Below, piece after piece: positions 21,561 to 32,914 of a DNA stretch of 51,250 nucleotides. Both the position numbers and the translations under genes were made by a program. The notes beneath the pieces are model-generated. The model saw only the letters and a program-made list of their open reading frames with translations, did no database searches and was not told the origin of the DNA. The first letter of the stretch is position 1, and every line of letters begins with the position of its first letter. Origin of the DNA: Peronospora farinosa (lineage: Eukaryota; Oomycota; Peronosporomycetes; Peronosporales; Peronosporaceae); NCBI GenBank assembly GCA_947646735.1, contig CANTFK010000604.1, positions 1 through 51,250 on the forward strand, in the 5' to 3' direction.

Positions 21561-22739
21561 ATGAATGATCCATTAGAATGGTACCATGACATCCCCATTG
21601 TTTCACGTCTATACCTGACCGGCTCTTTCTTGACAACTACGGCTTGTGCATTGGATCTGGTGTCGCCTTTTTCGCTCTATTTCAACTTTAATTTAATTTT
21701 TTTGAAAGGACAAGTACGTCTATGTCAAATTCTACTCTGACCTGTACAAGTTAATAGCATAGTGACTCGTACTATATTTTGTGTGTGTCTGTCTTTTGAT
21801 ATTAAATTGCAACAGGTGTGGCGTCTTGTGACGAATTTTCTCTTCTTTGGACTTTTTAGTCTGGATTTTTTATTTCACATGTACTTTGTGTACGTCGTAG
21901 CTCTAGAGATGGCTACATTTTGGTGGTCGCATTTTTTTTGCAATAATGTCGAGATTTACACTATTTTTATTGTTTATGCTTTTGCTAGTGTCCGCTATTG
22001 CAGATTATTAGAGGAAGGATCTTTTCGCAATCGAACAGCAGATTTTGTGTACATGCTGCTACTGGGAGCTCTAGTAATGATTGTACGTCCATGTGATGTA
22101 GTCTAGTAGTTGGTGTCTAAATATGCTGGTGTGTTATTGATATGATATGAATTGTATTGATGTGTATATATAACAGTTAGTTGCACCATTCGTAAACATT
22201 CACTTTCTTGGCTCGTCGTTAACGTTTATGATGGTGTATCTATGGGGTCGACGTAACGAGCACGTCCGAATGAGCTTTCTTGGTCTGTTTCCTTTCACGG
22301 CACCGTATCTGCCATGGGTGCTCTTTTCCTTTTCGATTTTGCTGGGAAATAGCGCGACGACCGATTTAATGGGCATCATTGTCGGACATATCTACTATTT
22401 CCTAGAAGGTAAGCAAAAGTGCTATCCAATTGGTGGTAAAGTGCATCACTTTTGACGCTATGATTATAATGGTAGATGTATACCCCAAGATTGCCAGTAT
22501 TCGAGGCTGGAAAAATCAGCGACCGCTTGCGACTCCACGCATCATGTAAGCTCATTCTTGCTGCAAAGTGCTCATGTAGCTTTCAAAAAAAATGTTATAC
22601 TCACGGTTCTTACTTTTTTTTATTTCGGTAACCTTTGAGCAGCTGCTACTTGTTTGATCCACGCCCTGTTGTCGTAGATGGTGGACAAGTGATTAATGAC
22701 TTGGGTGCATACGACAATGATCACCCTCACATGGAGTAA
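21561..22739 (+). CDS. Derlin family ER membrane protein
   Basis: Six exons: 21561-21713, 21816-21889, 21989-22082, 22177-22408, 22476-22545, 22643-22739, giving 239 residues; joins keep frame with GT..AG borders. The last acceptor could be three bases earlier. Derlins are catalytically dead rhomboid relatives that help extract misfolded proteins from the ER for degradation (ERAD). Seen here: N-terminal [17 protein letters not shown], the WR motif in [12 protein letters not shown], the strongly conserved [20 protein letters not shown], four or more hydrophobic segments, and [13 protein letters not shown]. It lacks a Ser/His rhomboid dyad, as expected for the family. The short C-terminal tail ends with an acidic HPHME. 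Confidence 0.95.
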
Positions 22740-23431
22740 GCATTCATTGCTTGAAACAAGAATTAGTGAAGACAGAGCGCTAAATGTTCAAGATGACAAT
22801 GCACATACTTTTATTGCTCGACAATTTTTAAAGCAGACTTGTAGGCCCGTACTCTATTTCGTCATTTTTTCACCGCTGTCACCACGCTTCCAGCGGCACG
22901 TCTTGCTTACTGTTGTAGCAGTTGAGCTTACGAGGTGTCATCTTTTATGGCACTGCTCACCGCTATGATATAAATGGATGGGAACGTGCTTAATCATTGA
23001 AGCACGTTTCTGTCGGCAGCACCAGGTCATCTAATGCCACTCGGATAAGCATGACGATCACACAGACATCTTTTACGTAAAAGTTTTATCACTACCCTCA
23101 ACCACATCTGAACATTACCTAGCATCATATCATATTACCGTCTTTGAGGCACCTTTTCGGTCTCTAATTGTAAGAAACAAAACGACAGATTCCTACAAAG
23201 AACGTAGCGGTCAACACGTAGTTCTTTGACTTGGGAGCTGCGACATCTGACTTCCAAATGCTTCATTTTCCTTTCTTGCATCGCCCTGTCGTTTCAATGG
23301 CGAACTGACATGGAGCTCCAGCAGTATGTATGTATGTGAACGCGTTTCGCGAGCCGTCTTGCCACAAAAGTGGCTCAACTTCCGCATGCGTCGGGTTATC
23401 TCTCGTTCTCTACAGTTCTCTCTTCTCTCGG
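22740..23431. other. Intergenic, boundary of gene island and repeats
   Basis: About 690 bp after the Derlin stop. It contains a 9-bp hairpin at 22983-23008 (AACGTGCTT / AAGCACGTT) and otherwise nothing recognised. The LINE 3' end begins at 23432, with CT-rich sequence (ctctcgttctctacagttct) just outside. Confidence 0.5.
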
Positions 23432-26400
23432 TCAGGGTCCATTAAGCGGCGCGTTCGCTATAAGCTCCTCGGTTAAGTCCGTCCAGGCTGCACGATCCTG
23501 TGCACAGAGGCGAAGGAGGTACAAGTCTGGGGTACGTTGAAGCCGGTGTCCTGCAGAAAGTGTTTGAAGGTCGGCATCGAGGACCATTGGTAGCGTAAGT
23601 CGGTGTCTGCCTCTCCATTTGCCGGTCTCACTGGGAGTGAAGTAAGCTGCCATGAAGCGGTATGCCGGTATGTCGGCAGTTCTGCGGAGGATGTGACCAA
23701 AAAGGCTCCATCGGCAGCGAAGCAAGTGGAATCGGAGTGGCTGGGTTTCGGTACGAGCGTAAAGCTTGTCATTGGAAATCGTGGCTGGATAACGTACTCC
23801 GATCACTTTGCGCAGCTGCTGACGATGGAAACTTTCGAGGCTGTGTAGCACGGAATTGGTAAGGGCCCAGGTCCCGCAGTTGTAAAGGAGTATCGGCAAA
23901 ACGTAGCATTTGTAGAGGCGAAGGCGCGTAGCTTCCGAAGTCTTCGATGGCCGGAGCCAAACTTTCCACATGCGGTGGAGTGCGGCAGTCGCTAAATTTT
24001 TACGACGGGATACGTTCTCGGCGTCGCCGAAGAGAGAACCTAATTTGTGCGTAATACGCCACTCTTCATCTTTGGCACGTGTAATCCATTTGGACTGCGC
24101 GGTTAGGCTGCGTTGTACGATGGTGTGTTCGGTCTTGGACGTGTTCATCTGAAGTGACCATTTGGCCAGGATGGCAAAGGCTTCAGTTTCGATCAGAGTA
24201 GCAATTTCGGCGCTCCGGCAAACAAAGTCGGCGTCATCGGCGTACACGATCATGTCAGCGAGGAGATCGTGGGGTACGTCGAGTTGGCCGGCAAGATCTC
24301 GTAAAGCTGCTTCGAGGTATACAACAAAAAGAACGGGGGAAAGTGACTCACCTTGAGGAGTACCTGTATTGCTCTCAAATGGTGAAAGCAGGCATTTGTC
24401 GAGTCGGAGGGAGAGCATTGTGTCTCGAAGAAGTAGTCGAATCAGCCGAATTTCGTCATCATCGAGAATTGTCTTGAGTACGGAGATAAGTTTGTGTGGT
24501 TGACGGTGTCAAAAGCACGTGAGAGGTCGATCCAAAGAATATGAAATCGTTCTTTGTATCTCTGAGCGCGTGTTGCTATCCACCTGTGAGCCTACACTGC
24601 TGCGACAGGGTATGAACCCACTTTGGTGCGGGGACAGATATTCTTCGATCTTGGGGGAGATGTGACGAAACACCACCAAAGAGATCGCCTTACGGATGCT
24701 GTTGAGTAGGAAGATGGGTCGGAGGCTAGCGCATTGGCCAGCCGGCTTATTTGGCTTGGGGATTTCAAGAAGAATCCCGTCTCCCAGGTGGATGTTGTCT
24801 CCTGTTGTAAGTCCCTGATTGATGATGTCGGCGAGAGGTTGAGCTAATAGCTCTGATCCATACTTGAGTAACTCGGCAGGGATGCAATCCGGGCCCGTTG
24901 CGCGTCCGTTACGTAAGCGGCGGAACGCGTATTCGAGCTAGTACGCGGTGATCGGGCTGTCCAGAGGGCGCTTGGATCCGTCGTCGGCGACGTTAGAGCG
25001 CGTGGGGTCCGAGAACTGTTCTTGAAAGTGCTGCTTGATCTTAGTACCTGCTTCTTCGCAACTGAGAATATATTCACCTGTGGGGTCACATAACGAGGTT
25101 AATGGTGAGCGCCGTCGAAAAAAGGCTCGCGTGGCTTCAAACATTTGAGCCGAATGGCTTGACTGTTCGATAGTGGCGAGTTTCTCGTCGATGAAAGCTC
25201 TAGCGAGAGCTTTGCTGCGATCTCGAATCCGGTGAAGAAGTCGATTCCGTTTGAGACGTAAAGCCTTGACGTCTTGCCTATGATCATTGTAGATGAGCTG
25301 CCGAAGTTGACGTTGTTCGTACGAGAGGCGGGAAAGCTCGGGATCCACCTCTCTAGTATGCCTGACGAGCGGCATGTAGACAACTGAGTCTGCCGCAGCC
25401 TCTAGCGCAGAGTGAAGTATAGTTGTCCGGCGTTGTTCCGAGGTTGTCCGTTGATGCGGTAAATCAGCAAGGTTGTACGCAAGAAGTTGTCGATGCAGGG
25501 TGCGATACTTGCTGTCGCGGACGAGGAGATGTGTCGCTAAGCGCGTTTCAGCGTCGCTGGATCGCACTTTTTCTTGACGTCGGCGTAGTCCGCGTAGAGC
25601 TCTGAGATCGAAGTCGAGCGTGACAAGCTTGTGATCCGACGGTGTGAGAATACCTCCCCAGGATTGCGCGTTGATGCATAATGTCTTTGTTCGTTGACTG
25701 CAGATAATGTAGTCAATTTGGTTAAAGATGCAGTGGTTCTTGAGTCGGAGTGTCCATGTCGTGATGTTGCGCGCGCGTTTTTTGAAAACTGTGTTGGTAA
25801 TGAACAACTCGTAAGCTTCACAGAAAGAGGCGAGAATGTGGCCGTTGCGATTCCGTCGACCACGGCCCCATTGCCCAAGAAATGATTCATGTTCGCGACG
25901 TTGACCAATTTTTGCGTTATAGTCACCAAGAATTATTGTCGTGTCGCGTTGGGGGAGCCGAGAGAGCGCTGTGGTCAGGTCGACGTAAAAGATGTCAGCT
26001 GCTTCTACAGGATATCCGCTATGGGGTGCATATACGTTGACAATGTTCACTCGTTGAGCCTTAGGTAGACGTAATTGGAGGGCTCCAACTTGGTCAGATT
26101 GGGCCCAGTATCGTTAGAGAAACTTGCGTAAATGGGGAGAAATCGCAAAACCAATTCCATGCCAACGGTTGGAGCATGGGAGTGTCAGGAGATGATACGT
26201 ACCGGTCTTTTGCTCGCTTTGGAAAACAATACAAGTTTCTTGGATCCCTAAGACGTCAATTTTGTACGTCGACAGGTCTCGTGGAAGGGTCTCATGCTGC
26301 TTACGCTGGGAACCAATGGATTGGACATTAAATGTACCTAATCGAAGATGGCGAGAATGCTTCGTGCGTGGCTGCGTGCATCGTGGCGGCTTGGCTTGCG

Positions 26401-26503
26401 GCTGGGGGTGAGAGAGATTAGAGAGAAGTGAGTTGAGGGAGAGACCCGTCAAAGACTGACGGATGCCGTGAAGCACCCGTTGGAAGGTCTGAGCTAGCAT
26501 CAT
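23432..26503 (-). pseudogene. LINE (non-LTR retrotransposon) ORF2: endonuclease and reverse transcriptase, decayed
   Basis: Minus-strand relic of one long frame. From the 26503 end: a Pro/Arg-rich start, the apurinic endonuclease domain (LGTFNVQSIG, GIQETCI, NVYAPHSGY, ILGDYNAKIG, TPSDHKLV), a long basic linker, then reverse transcriptase with GRATGPDCIPAELLKYG, IDLSRAFDTVNH, TPQGESLSPVLF and the catalytic box VYADDADF near 24230. The C-terminal part runs to GPLNGP-like end residues at 23432. Breaks: a TAA at 26114-26116, a TAG at 24938-24940, and a pair of compensating frameshifts between about 24470 and 24610. The three large open pieces are all in one frame, so decay is limited and the copy fairly young. 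No ORF1 and no clear target-site duplication were identified. Confidence 0.93.
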
Positions 26504-27334
26504 GCTGGCTCAAGCTTCCCGGGAGGGCGTCACCCCAACCCGACCAGGATCTCCAGCAGTAATCGGTGGCAAAGCCAGTGTCCCATCATAGCTTGGTGCA
26601 GAGCGACGAACAGGGAGTGGCCTTCGATGATCTCTGCGCCAATAAGATAGCTTTTAAAACATGGTGGTGCCTGTCTAAGGCGCAGTCGAGCGCAATTATG
26701 TCCCGATTAGTAAATTCAAGGATAAGCATGAGATCTGTTGCCCACCGTCAGAGTTTCGCGTCCGAAGGGGGGCCGGGTTGGTCCAGAGGTTTTGGTACAC
26801 GCAATACAGATACCGCTGGCCCCGTACGTTTGATGTGTGTTGTTCGAGCGTGCAGTCCTCAAACCAGTTGTACTGGGTCCTGCACAGCATGTTGCTGCCC
26901 TGATCTCCGTTTGAAGGTGGCCCAGAACCGCTCAAATTTTCCGGCATATCATCATACCTAGCAGTCTTTTGGGGAAAGGGTCATAGAATGACAGCACGCA
27001 TTTGCCCCTGTCCCACCAGCTGGTGACTCGTTCAGGTAAAGCCATCGAGTGAGTGTGGCTCCACGAGGTCATCTAGTCTTGTTGGTCTATTGTGGGGCGA
27101 GCCGTTCTCCCCATTCTTGTTTTAACTCCTGATTTGGCGATCGTTCTCGGTGAGGCGGTGCAAGTGGCAATGAGCGTGGTGAACTGTGTGAATCATCAAC
27201 TTCAACGTGCTTTCGTCATTATTATTCACCGCAACAGTTTTTAAATTACCTCGAGAAGCCTTCTAATAGTTCAGTAGCCTTACTAAAGTCCACCAGCCTT
27301 CTTGAAGTCCAGTAGTAGAATAAATCGACTGTGT
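26504..27334. other. LINE upstream region and unassigned sequence
   Basis: About 830 bp. It probably includes the LINE 5' untranslated part (GC-rich, 26504-26960); a minus-strand frame at 26947-26696 is open but not recognised. The rest, up to the Copia LTR start, shows no gene. Confidence 0.4.
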
Positions 27335-27930
27335 TGTAATGGGGTGAGTCCGTTACATGATATTGACACTGATATGAAGTGTCGATAAAGATATTATTAT
27401 CTATCTATACTAGGTTGTTCACTCGTCGTTCCGACGGATATGGCGCGCGAAATCTAGGTTGCTAGTATATATAGGCAAATTTTACACAGCACTTTGCTAA
27501 GGCGTTCACCCGTCGTTCCAACGGTGCGAAGTAGTTTATATAGGCATCTTAAACGCAGCGATTTGCTAGGGTGTTCACCCGCCGTACCGACGGACATGCG
27601 TGCGAAATTTACACTGATAATCTATAGGCATATTATATATAACGTAGTGCTTCGCAAGGATGTGTACCCATCGTTTCGACGGACATAGGGCGCGCGGACC
27701 GAATATATGTTGTCAAGACGACGCCTCGAGATGTACCCACATGCCGGTAAGGTATCCGTGTTTGTAACGTCATCGTAAGACGTCACGGAAACGCGTCATC
27801 GATTGACGTCATTGCTGAAGCTTCTACAAAAGGATAGGCTTAAAGGTAGCTTTCTGTGAACTAAGGACCTATATGTAATCACTTTACATTTTACCATCAA
27901 GTTGTTAACTACCTTCATTTACGTTAGGTT
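27335..27930 (+). mobile_element. Copia-type 5' LTR and leader
   Basis: Starts TGTAATGGGGTGAGTCCGT, itself a small inverted repeat (TGTAA...TTACA), and matches the start at 51096 (TGTAACGGGGTGAGCTCG) through about 65 bp including 'atatgaagtgtc'. It ends somewhere before the gag ATG at 27931; the exact LTR end and primer site were not resolved. It contains a tandem repeat (separate entry). Confidence 0.6.
27408..27706. repeat. Four-unit degenerate tandem repeat with palindromic core
   Basis: Four units of 55-89 bp starting at about 27408, 27494, 27563 and 27652. Each opens with a core like 'gtgttcacccgtcgttccga' containing the palindrome CGTCG-TTC-CGACG, followed by a 'tatataggca' and an 'acgcagtgctttg' block. 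A single related core occurs at about 47100 (cccatcgtcgacggacat). Confidence 0.6.
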
Positions 27931-28508
27931 ATGAGCCCAAGCCCCGCAGACTCTGCCCAAGCCCTCAACTACGCCTTCGCCATGGAAAACACGCTCAACA
28001 CGCGCATCGGAAAGTTCGACGGAACCAACTTCCACACGTGGAAGTTCAAGATGCAAATGGTGCTCGAAGAGCGTGATCTGTGGACGTCGTCAGTGGAGAG
28101 GTTAAGCTGGAGCGCTGAGCTAACGTGTTGGACCAGGAAACTTTCAAGAGGAAGTCGCGCAAAGCACTAGCAATCATCTGTATCGCGATGGAGGACTCGC
28201 AGCTACCGCTGGTCCGGTCGGCAAGTGGCGCGCATGATGCATGGTCACGACTGGAAGGACACTTCGAGAAGAGGAGCCTCGCGAACAAGCTCTTCTTCGT
28301 CGACGTTTCTTCACAACGATGATGGAGAAGATGATGGTATGCTGGAGCATATCAACAAAGTCAAGGCCCCGGCGGAGCAGCTCGACGCGGTTGGTGCTTC
28401 GGTCAGCGAAGACGACTTGGTGATCACGCTTCTTGGAAGCTTGCGTGAGTCGTACCAGCTCCTCACCACGGCATTGGAATCGTGTGCTGATACACTGACG
28501 TGGGAGCT
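27931..28508 (+). pseudogene. Ty1/Copia gag, truncated by Gypsy A LTR
   Basis: Begins at ATG 27931 (MSPSPADSAQALNYAF) and continues with KFDGTNFHTWKFKMQMVLEE, a typical Copia gag opening. The frame shifts near 28100 (then RKALAIICIAMEDSQLPLV) and again near 28300 (then LEHINKVKAPAEQLDAVG, LVITLLGSLRESYQLL). It stops abruptly in LTWEL at 28508, where the A-type Gypsy LTR begins. No zinc knuckle, integrase or reverse transcriptase of this Copia is present in the window, so the element was cut by the Gypsy insertion or later deletion. Confidence 0.8.
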
Positions 28509-29106
28509 TGTAGACGGGCACTTCTACGAAGTTGCCTCGTGCTACTAGCATACACCTTCAGCACAAGCGAGGAAGCGGTTAGACCGTCTTACCTTCGCGT
28601 GCGAGGGTGGTTGTGTGTTTCGTCGACTGCTTAAACAGTCGTACCACCAGTTGCCTCTCGCTTAAGCGAGAGTGCAACGAGCTTCTAAGACAAGGAGGCA
28701 CCGACGTCACGTAGAAGCTTTTCAGCTTCTCATGCGTGGTGCTTTCGATTTAGCAAGTTCAAGACTGAGCTATATTTAATGAATTAGAATTAAATATAAA
28801 CTTAACTACTGATTGGCTATATATGTATATAAATCGGATACGCGACTCTTTAGAAGCGTATCCTGTCGCATGAACTTAAATCTAGATTTAAGATCGCAAC
28901 TGACGTCCTTCTGAGACGTCGTGATGCCTATCTTCAACTAGCGTCATCCTTCTCATGTGAATCCATAAATGGATATCACACTCACGAGGGTGGATCACGT
29001 TTGTGTATCGCACCCAAGTGACAGGTCAAAAGTAATCATGGAAACTTTTAGACCAAACATTAAGTATATTACTTAATGTTTACGTGTAACTAGATGCCCT
29101 GGTACA
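28509..29106 (-). mobile_element. Gypsy element A, 3' LTR (598 bp)
   Basis: Minus-oriented LTR beginning TGTACCAGGGCATC at 29106 and ending CCCGTCTACA at 28509. A purine-rich tract on the minus strand (AACGGAGGATGG) lies directly before it, as expected for a 3' LTR. It is nearly identical to 45546-46090 and homologous to 2267-2867. Confidence 0.75.
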
Positions 29107-29118
29107 CCATCCTCCGTT
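29107..29118 (-). promoter_or_regulatory. Putative polypurine tract of element A
   Basis: Minus strand AACGGAGGATGG immediately upstream of the LTR start TGTACC. Matches the position of the stronger tract of element B at 43887. Confidence 0.45.
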
Positions 29119-29212
29119 TTAGAACGATTTTTACATTTTGTAAAATATCGCCTAGGAGACAGAGAGACTTGCGAGCCGTTATAAACGCGCCGTTTTAGTC
29201 TGCTCAATTCTC

Positions 29213-29486
29213 ATGCCACTGAAACGTGGTAAGGCTGATGGGTCGCCTGCAAAGGCACCCATGCAGTCCAGCACTAAGCGCACGCGCCGCGATTTATCGC
29301 AGCTGTAGCAAAGTGCTTCAGGCACTGAGGCGAATCTTCCATCTCACTATAATGTGGATGAAGATCCATTTCTCATTGTAGATTACAATGAGACTAAGCC
29401 ATTGCCATCAACCCAAAGTGGCGATGAGCAAAGCGCATTGATGGGACATATGTCCCCATCATTTGAGGCACCCGTCCTTGAGGGAG
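29213..29486 (+). pseudogene. Antisense ORF of Gypsy element A, N-terminal part
   Basis: Plus-strand frame opposite to the element's gag-pol. It starts MPLKRGKADGSPAKAPMQ at 29213, 106 bp inside the 3' LTR, and has one TAG at 29305-29307. It continues with an acidic stretch (HYNVDEDPFLIVDYNE) up to APVLEG at 29485. There solo LTR 3 interrupts it. After removal of the LTR and one GGAG copy the frame continues without change at 31085. Low-complexity, charged; no domain recognised. Confidence 0.6.
29483..29486 (+). repeat. Target-site duplication GGAG, left copy
   Basis: GGAG directly before solo LTR 3; the matching copy is at 31081-31084. Confidence 0.8.
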
Positions 29487-31080
29487 TGTGGTGAAGTGCC
29501 AGGAGAATCGGGGCCCAGGGTACCAAGGACCCAGGGTACCAGGGTACAGGGGCCCCAGGGTACAAGGGCCCAGGCCTCGCAAGGTCCCAAGGTTCAATCG
29601 AGGGTCACCAGGGACAGGGTTTCCAGTCACCAGGGACCGGAGTACTAGTCACCAGGGACAGGGTTTTCAGTTACCGGGGACAGGGATACCAGTTACCGGG
29701 GACAGGGTTTCTAGTAACCGGGGACAGGGTTTCTAGTAACCGGGGACAAGGGTATCAGTCACCAGGGACAGGGCACCAGGGACAGGGATACCAGCTACCG
29801 GGGACAGGGGTACCAGTCACCGGGGACAGGGGTACCAGTTACCGGGGACAGGGGTATCAGTCACCTGGGACAGGGCACCAGGGACAGGGGTACCAGCTAC
29901 CGGGGACAGGGGTACCAGTCATCGGGGACAGGGGTACCAGTTACCGGGGACAGGGATACCAGTTACCGGGGACAGGGTTTTGTGGTGAAGTGCCAGGGAA
30001 AGTTGGAGTTTGAGGGAAATGGAACAGAGAGAAAGAGAATTTATGGTCACTTCCCCGAGGGAGTGACCACGACCCGGCCTCTCGGATTTACAACCACACA
30101 CCAGGCCCCGCCTTATTAAGAATATAAGGACCCAGACGTGCGGAGTCAGCACAGGCCCCAGGTCCCGGAACAGGTTCCAGAGGCCCAGGGGTACAGGGGC
30201 CCAGGGACCCAGGGTACAGGGGCCCAGGGGCCCAATGTCCGAGGGTGCAGAATCGGTACACAGAATATCGAAGATTACAGAAAGTACAGGTACCAAGGAG
30301 CCAGTTCTTCCTCCAAGAGTCGACATGTGGCACTATCCAGATCAAAGGATTGGGGTTAGGCAAGAAAAAGCATACAAAGTATAAGGTAAATAAACACACT
30401 CAAATTTGCATTACACGTGGCAGCTTTAAGCGCCTCCTTCAAGCTTCTCCGTCACCTCACCTATTCCGGGCGGGATACCCTTTGGACCACCGACGTCAGG
30501 TGAGGTGAAGGCTCAAGCAACGCAAGTTGAACCTCAGGATAGTTGGCCTGAGGTGTCAAGTTAGTGTCAAGACTCAAGTGCGAGCTTGTTTCGATCTACC
30601 CACCTGTTCCGGGGAAGGGATTTATTTTGGCCCCCCCGTTGAAGACAGACGTGTGGTAAGATTCAAGCTCGAACGAACCCCAGGAAGTATTTTGGCCTGT
30701 GGGTTCGTACCCATTCTACGACCCGCTATAGGAAGCGGTTTCCCTACGAAGAACAAGAAAAGGGGTCGAAAGACCAAGAAACCGTTAGCCACCGAAGGGG
30801 TACATAGTACCAGGTGCACTGCTCTCGACCAAGTCGATTGAGCCCAAGAAACCCTGGGCCCGAGTGAAGTATATCCACTCGGGGACCACCAAGTACAAAG
30901 ACCAAGTCTTTAAGTCTTCTGCGTCAACCGAGGAGCAAGACCAGCCAAGCCGACGGGTACACAAGGTGAGACCCAAGGCCAATACGACACGGTATCAGGG
31001 TACCCCCTCCGTAAGTCGGCAGTCCGGCGCTGTGTGTGTTTGTGGTTCTCTCACGTCGTTTGAGAATCCACTCCACCACA
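29487..31080. mobile_element. Solo LTR 3 (TGTGGTG...CACCACA family), nested in antisense ORF of element A
   Basis: 1594-bp LTR with the same ends as solo LTRs 1 and 2 and flanked by perfect GGAG duplications. Its 3' half is alignable with the other two ('ggaagggatttattttggcc', 'gacccgctat', 'gacgggtacacaaggtgaga', 'cagtccggc'). The 5' half has a different minisatellite. The first 17 bp recur internally at 29981, so part of the left side may be duplicated. No internal coding region is attached. Confidence 0.85.
29605..29980. repeat. 22-bp minisatellite inside solo LTR 3
   Basis: About sixteen imperfect copies of a unit close to 'accggggacaggggtaccag' plus two bases, with short 'caccagggacaggg' inserts. 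The unit is unrelated in sequence to the one in solo LTRs 1 and 2 at the same relative place. Confidence 0.9.
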
Positions 31081-32120
31081 GGAGCATCTATGCTTCCTAC
31101 AAGCGAAGGTAAAGCTTCGTCGTCTGCGCCTACGAGCGCAGCGACTAAGACTGAGCACGCTACTTCGAAAGGAGTAGTCGCGACTCAGTCAGATGTAACT
31201 CCTCAAGCTGATGTCTTGACAATCCATAATGGAGAGTCAGACTCAGGTGAGTGTGAGCTTAAAGCTCCACCAAGTACACCTTCGGCCTCACTAGCCCGCC
31301 GTCGCGAGGGCGGCTACGTGAGTGATGGCTTGCCACCAATGCCACCTTCATCTGAGTGGATGAACTCGGATGGGTCTAGCGCAGCACTTTTGCAGCGTGC
31401 CACTATAGATGCTCATAGATTCTATAGCGTCTTTCCCTTGTGGAAAAAGCAGGGCAAAGCACTTGGTCGTGCTTTCCCAATTCCAGTCGTGCTGCGTTCT
31501 AACGAAACAGCCGACGACTATGAAGCTGAACTTCGGCGCCGTGTTACCTTGCATGAAGATGCAACGAAACAGCGGTCGCAGCGAATCAGCTTCACCATGA
31601 AGCGTGCGCATGAAATTTTGGGTGGTAAGCGACCCCCAATCAATTCTCGCCACGCTTCTTCTGCTAGTCCTTCCGGACCTATCAGAAAGACGACAGCCGG
31701 TGATGCTTCACATAAGCAGCCCAGGCACGTCGACGCGCAAAGCGTCCACAGGCTCCCACGAGTCAAAGCTCGTTGGGTAACCCTTCCATTGGACAAGGAT
31801 TTGGAGCTTTCGCTTCATAAACCGGTGGGCCAACAGCCTTCCAACAAGGAAGCGCGTATTCCCTTCCGCGTCCACCAACACAGGTGGCGCCCGATAGAAG
31901 TGGCGATTACGCCCATCTACTCGTGGCTGCCTACCCTGCTGCTGTTCAGTCGCAGGCTGAGTCCGCTGCGCTGAAAAGGAAGGTGACAGATCTCAAGAGT
32001 CAAGTCTCGCGACTTAACTCGGATCTGCGCGATTTGAGGACAAGGGACCGTCAGGGGTATGACCGCCTGAAGACCCGTTTGGACATCCTAGAGAGAGTGG
32101 TGATGAGAGACCCGCGTTAA
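31081..32120 (+). pseudogene. Antisense ORF of Gypsy element A, C-terminal part
   Basis: Continuation of the plus-strand frame after solo LTR 3 (GASMLPTSEGKASSS). The middle has a region shared with the antisense ORF of element B: IPVVLRSNETADDYEAELRR here against VPILLFAGETEEEDTAF there. One frameshift at about 31850-31890 moves the frame; the end then reads SQAESAALKRKVTDLKSQV, a clear coiled coil, with stop TAA at 32118-32120. The total with the N-terminal part is about 436 codons, against 427 in element B. The last 107 bp overlap the end of pol on the other strand. Function unknown. Confidence 0.6.
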
Positions 32121-32914
32121 GCGCGGAGTCCTCCTCTATCGCCTCGTTCGTATACGGGTAGCCTATCGGCTTCCTTTTCGCCTGATCGGCCGCGACGCTC
32201 GACTCACAGTCGACGTCACCATCAGTCTCGTTAGACCGATGCGGATATGTGATCTCTTCTGGATCAACATACCGTTTCAGACAACCCACGTAAAATACGG
32301 GATGCGTCTTCATATACGGTGGGATAGTGGGCCTATAATTTAGGTCTCCCACTTCTTCAACCACTGTAAAGGGCCCAATGAATCGGGGCAATAGCTTAGT
32401 AGTACCACCAGGTAGTACAGAAACTGCATGTTTAGGTAGGGTAGCAGTACTTAATAGCACTTTGTCCACGACACTATTGTGTTCATTGTTTTTGCGATAA
32501 TGCTGGTCTGCATATTGTTTTGCTTGTCCTTAGCGCTTGCCATCGCGTCACGGACTTTACGTGTGATGGCTAATCGCTCATCCACAAAGCGCTGAGCTTC
32601 GCTCACTCTTTTAGCATCCAGCTCGCCTATGACGCCTTCAAGAGGTCGTTCATGGGTCGACGCTGTTGATAACACTATATTGTCATCGTCAAGGAGCACT
32701 GGCATTTCTTGCCGTGCCTCCCTTGTGACACCTATAGGTGTCGTGACCAATGCTAAGTTAGCAGTGTCACTACGGCAACCTTGGCCCTATTTGGCATTCG
32801 CACCGAGCGAAGTGAGGGGCCCTCTCTCACTAAGACTCGGGCTGCGTACAAACGAGACTGGATTTCGAGAATGACGCAGTCCGTTAAGATAAAACGGTTT
32901 TTCACTCGTACTGG
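32014..32914 (-). pseudogene. Gypsy element A pol, 3' part (integrase tail)
   Basis: Minus-strand continuation of the integrase interrupted by solo LTR 2: STSEKPFYLNGLRH, then ERLAITRKVRDAM-type segment, KHAVSVLPGGTTKLLPRFIG, THPVFYVGCLKRYVDPEEI, and a hydrophilic end, stop TAA at 32014-32016. A TAG lies at 32787-32789 and there is a frameshift near 32460. Unlike element B there is no chromodomain at the end. Confidence 0.8.

Noticed and set aside
28509..29106. Reading this LTR as the 3' LTR of the Copia element before it
   Set aside because: It differs from the Copia 5' LTR at 27335, carries a polypurine tract on the minus strand and shares ends with the Gypsy A-type LTR at 2267-2867.
29488..29736. 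Collagen-like Gly/Pro/Gln-rich open frame
   Set aside because: By-product of the G/C-rich minisatellite inside solo LTR 3.
29605..29980. Possible CRISPR-like array
   Set aside because: Direct tandem repeats without unique spacers, in a eukaryotic LTR; a minisatellite.
31036..31089. Start of the antisense frame upstream of the solo LTR 3 border
   Set aside because: These codons lie in the LTR; the true frame crosses the LTR and begins at 29213.
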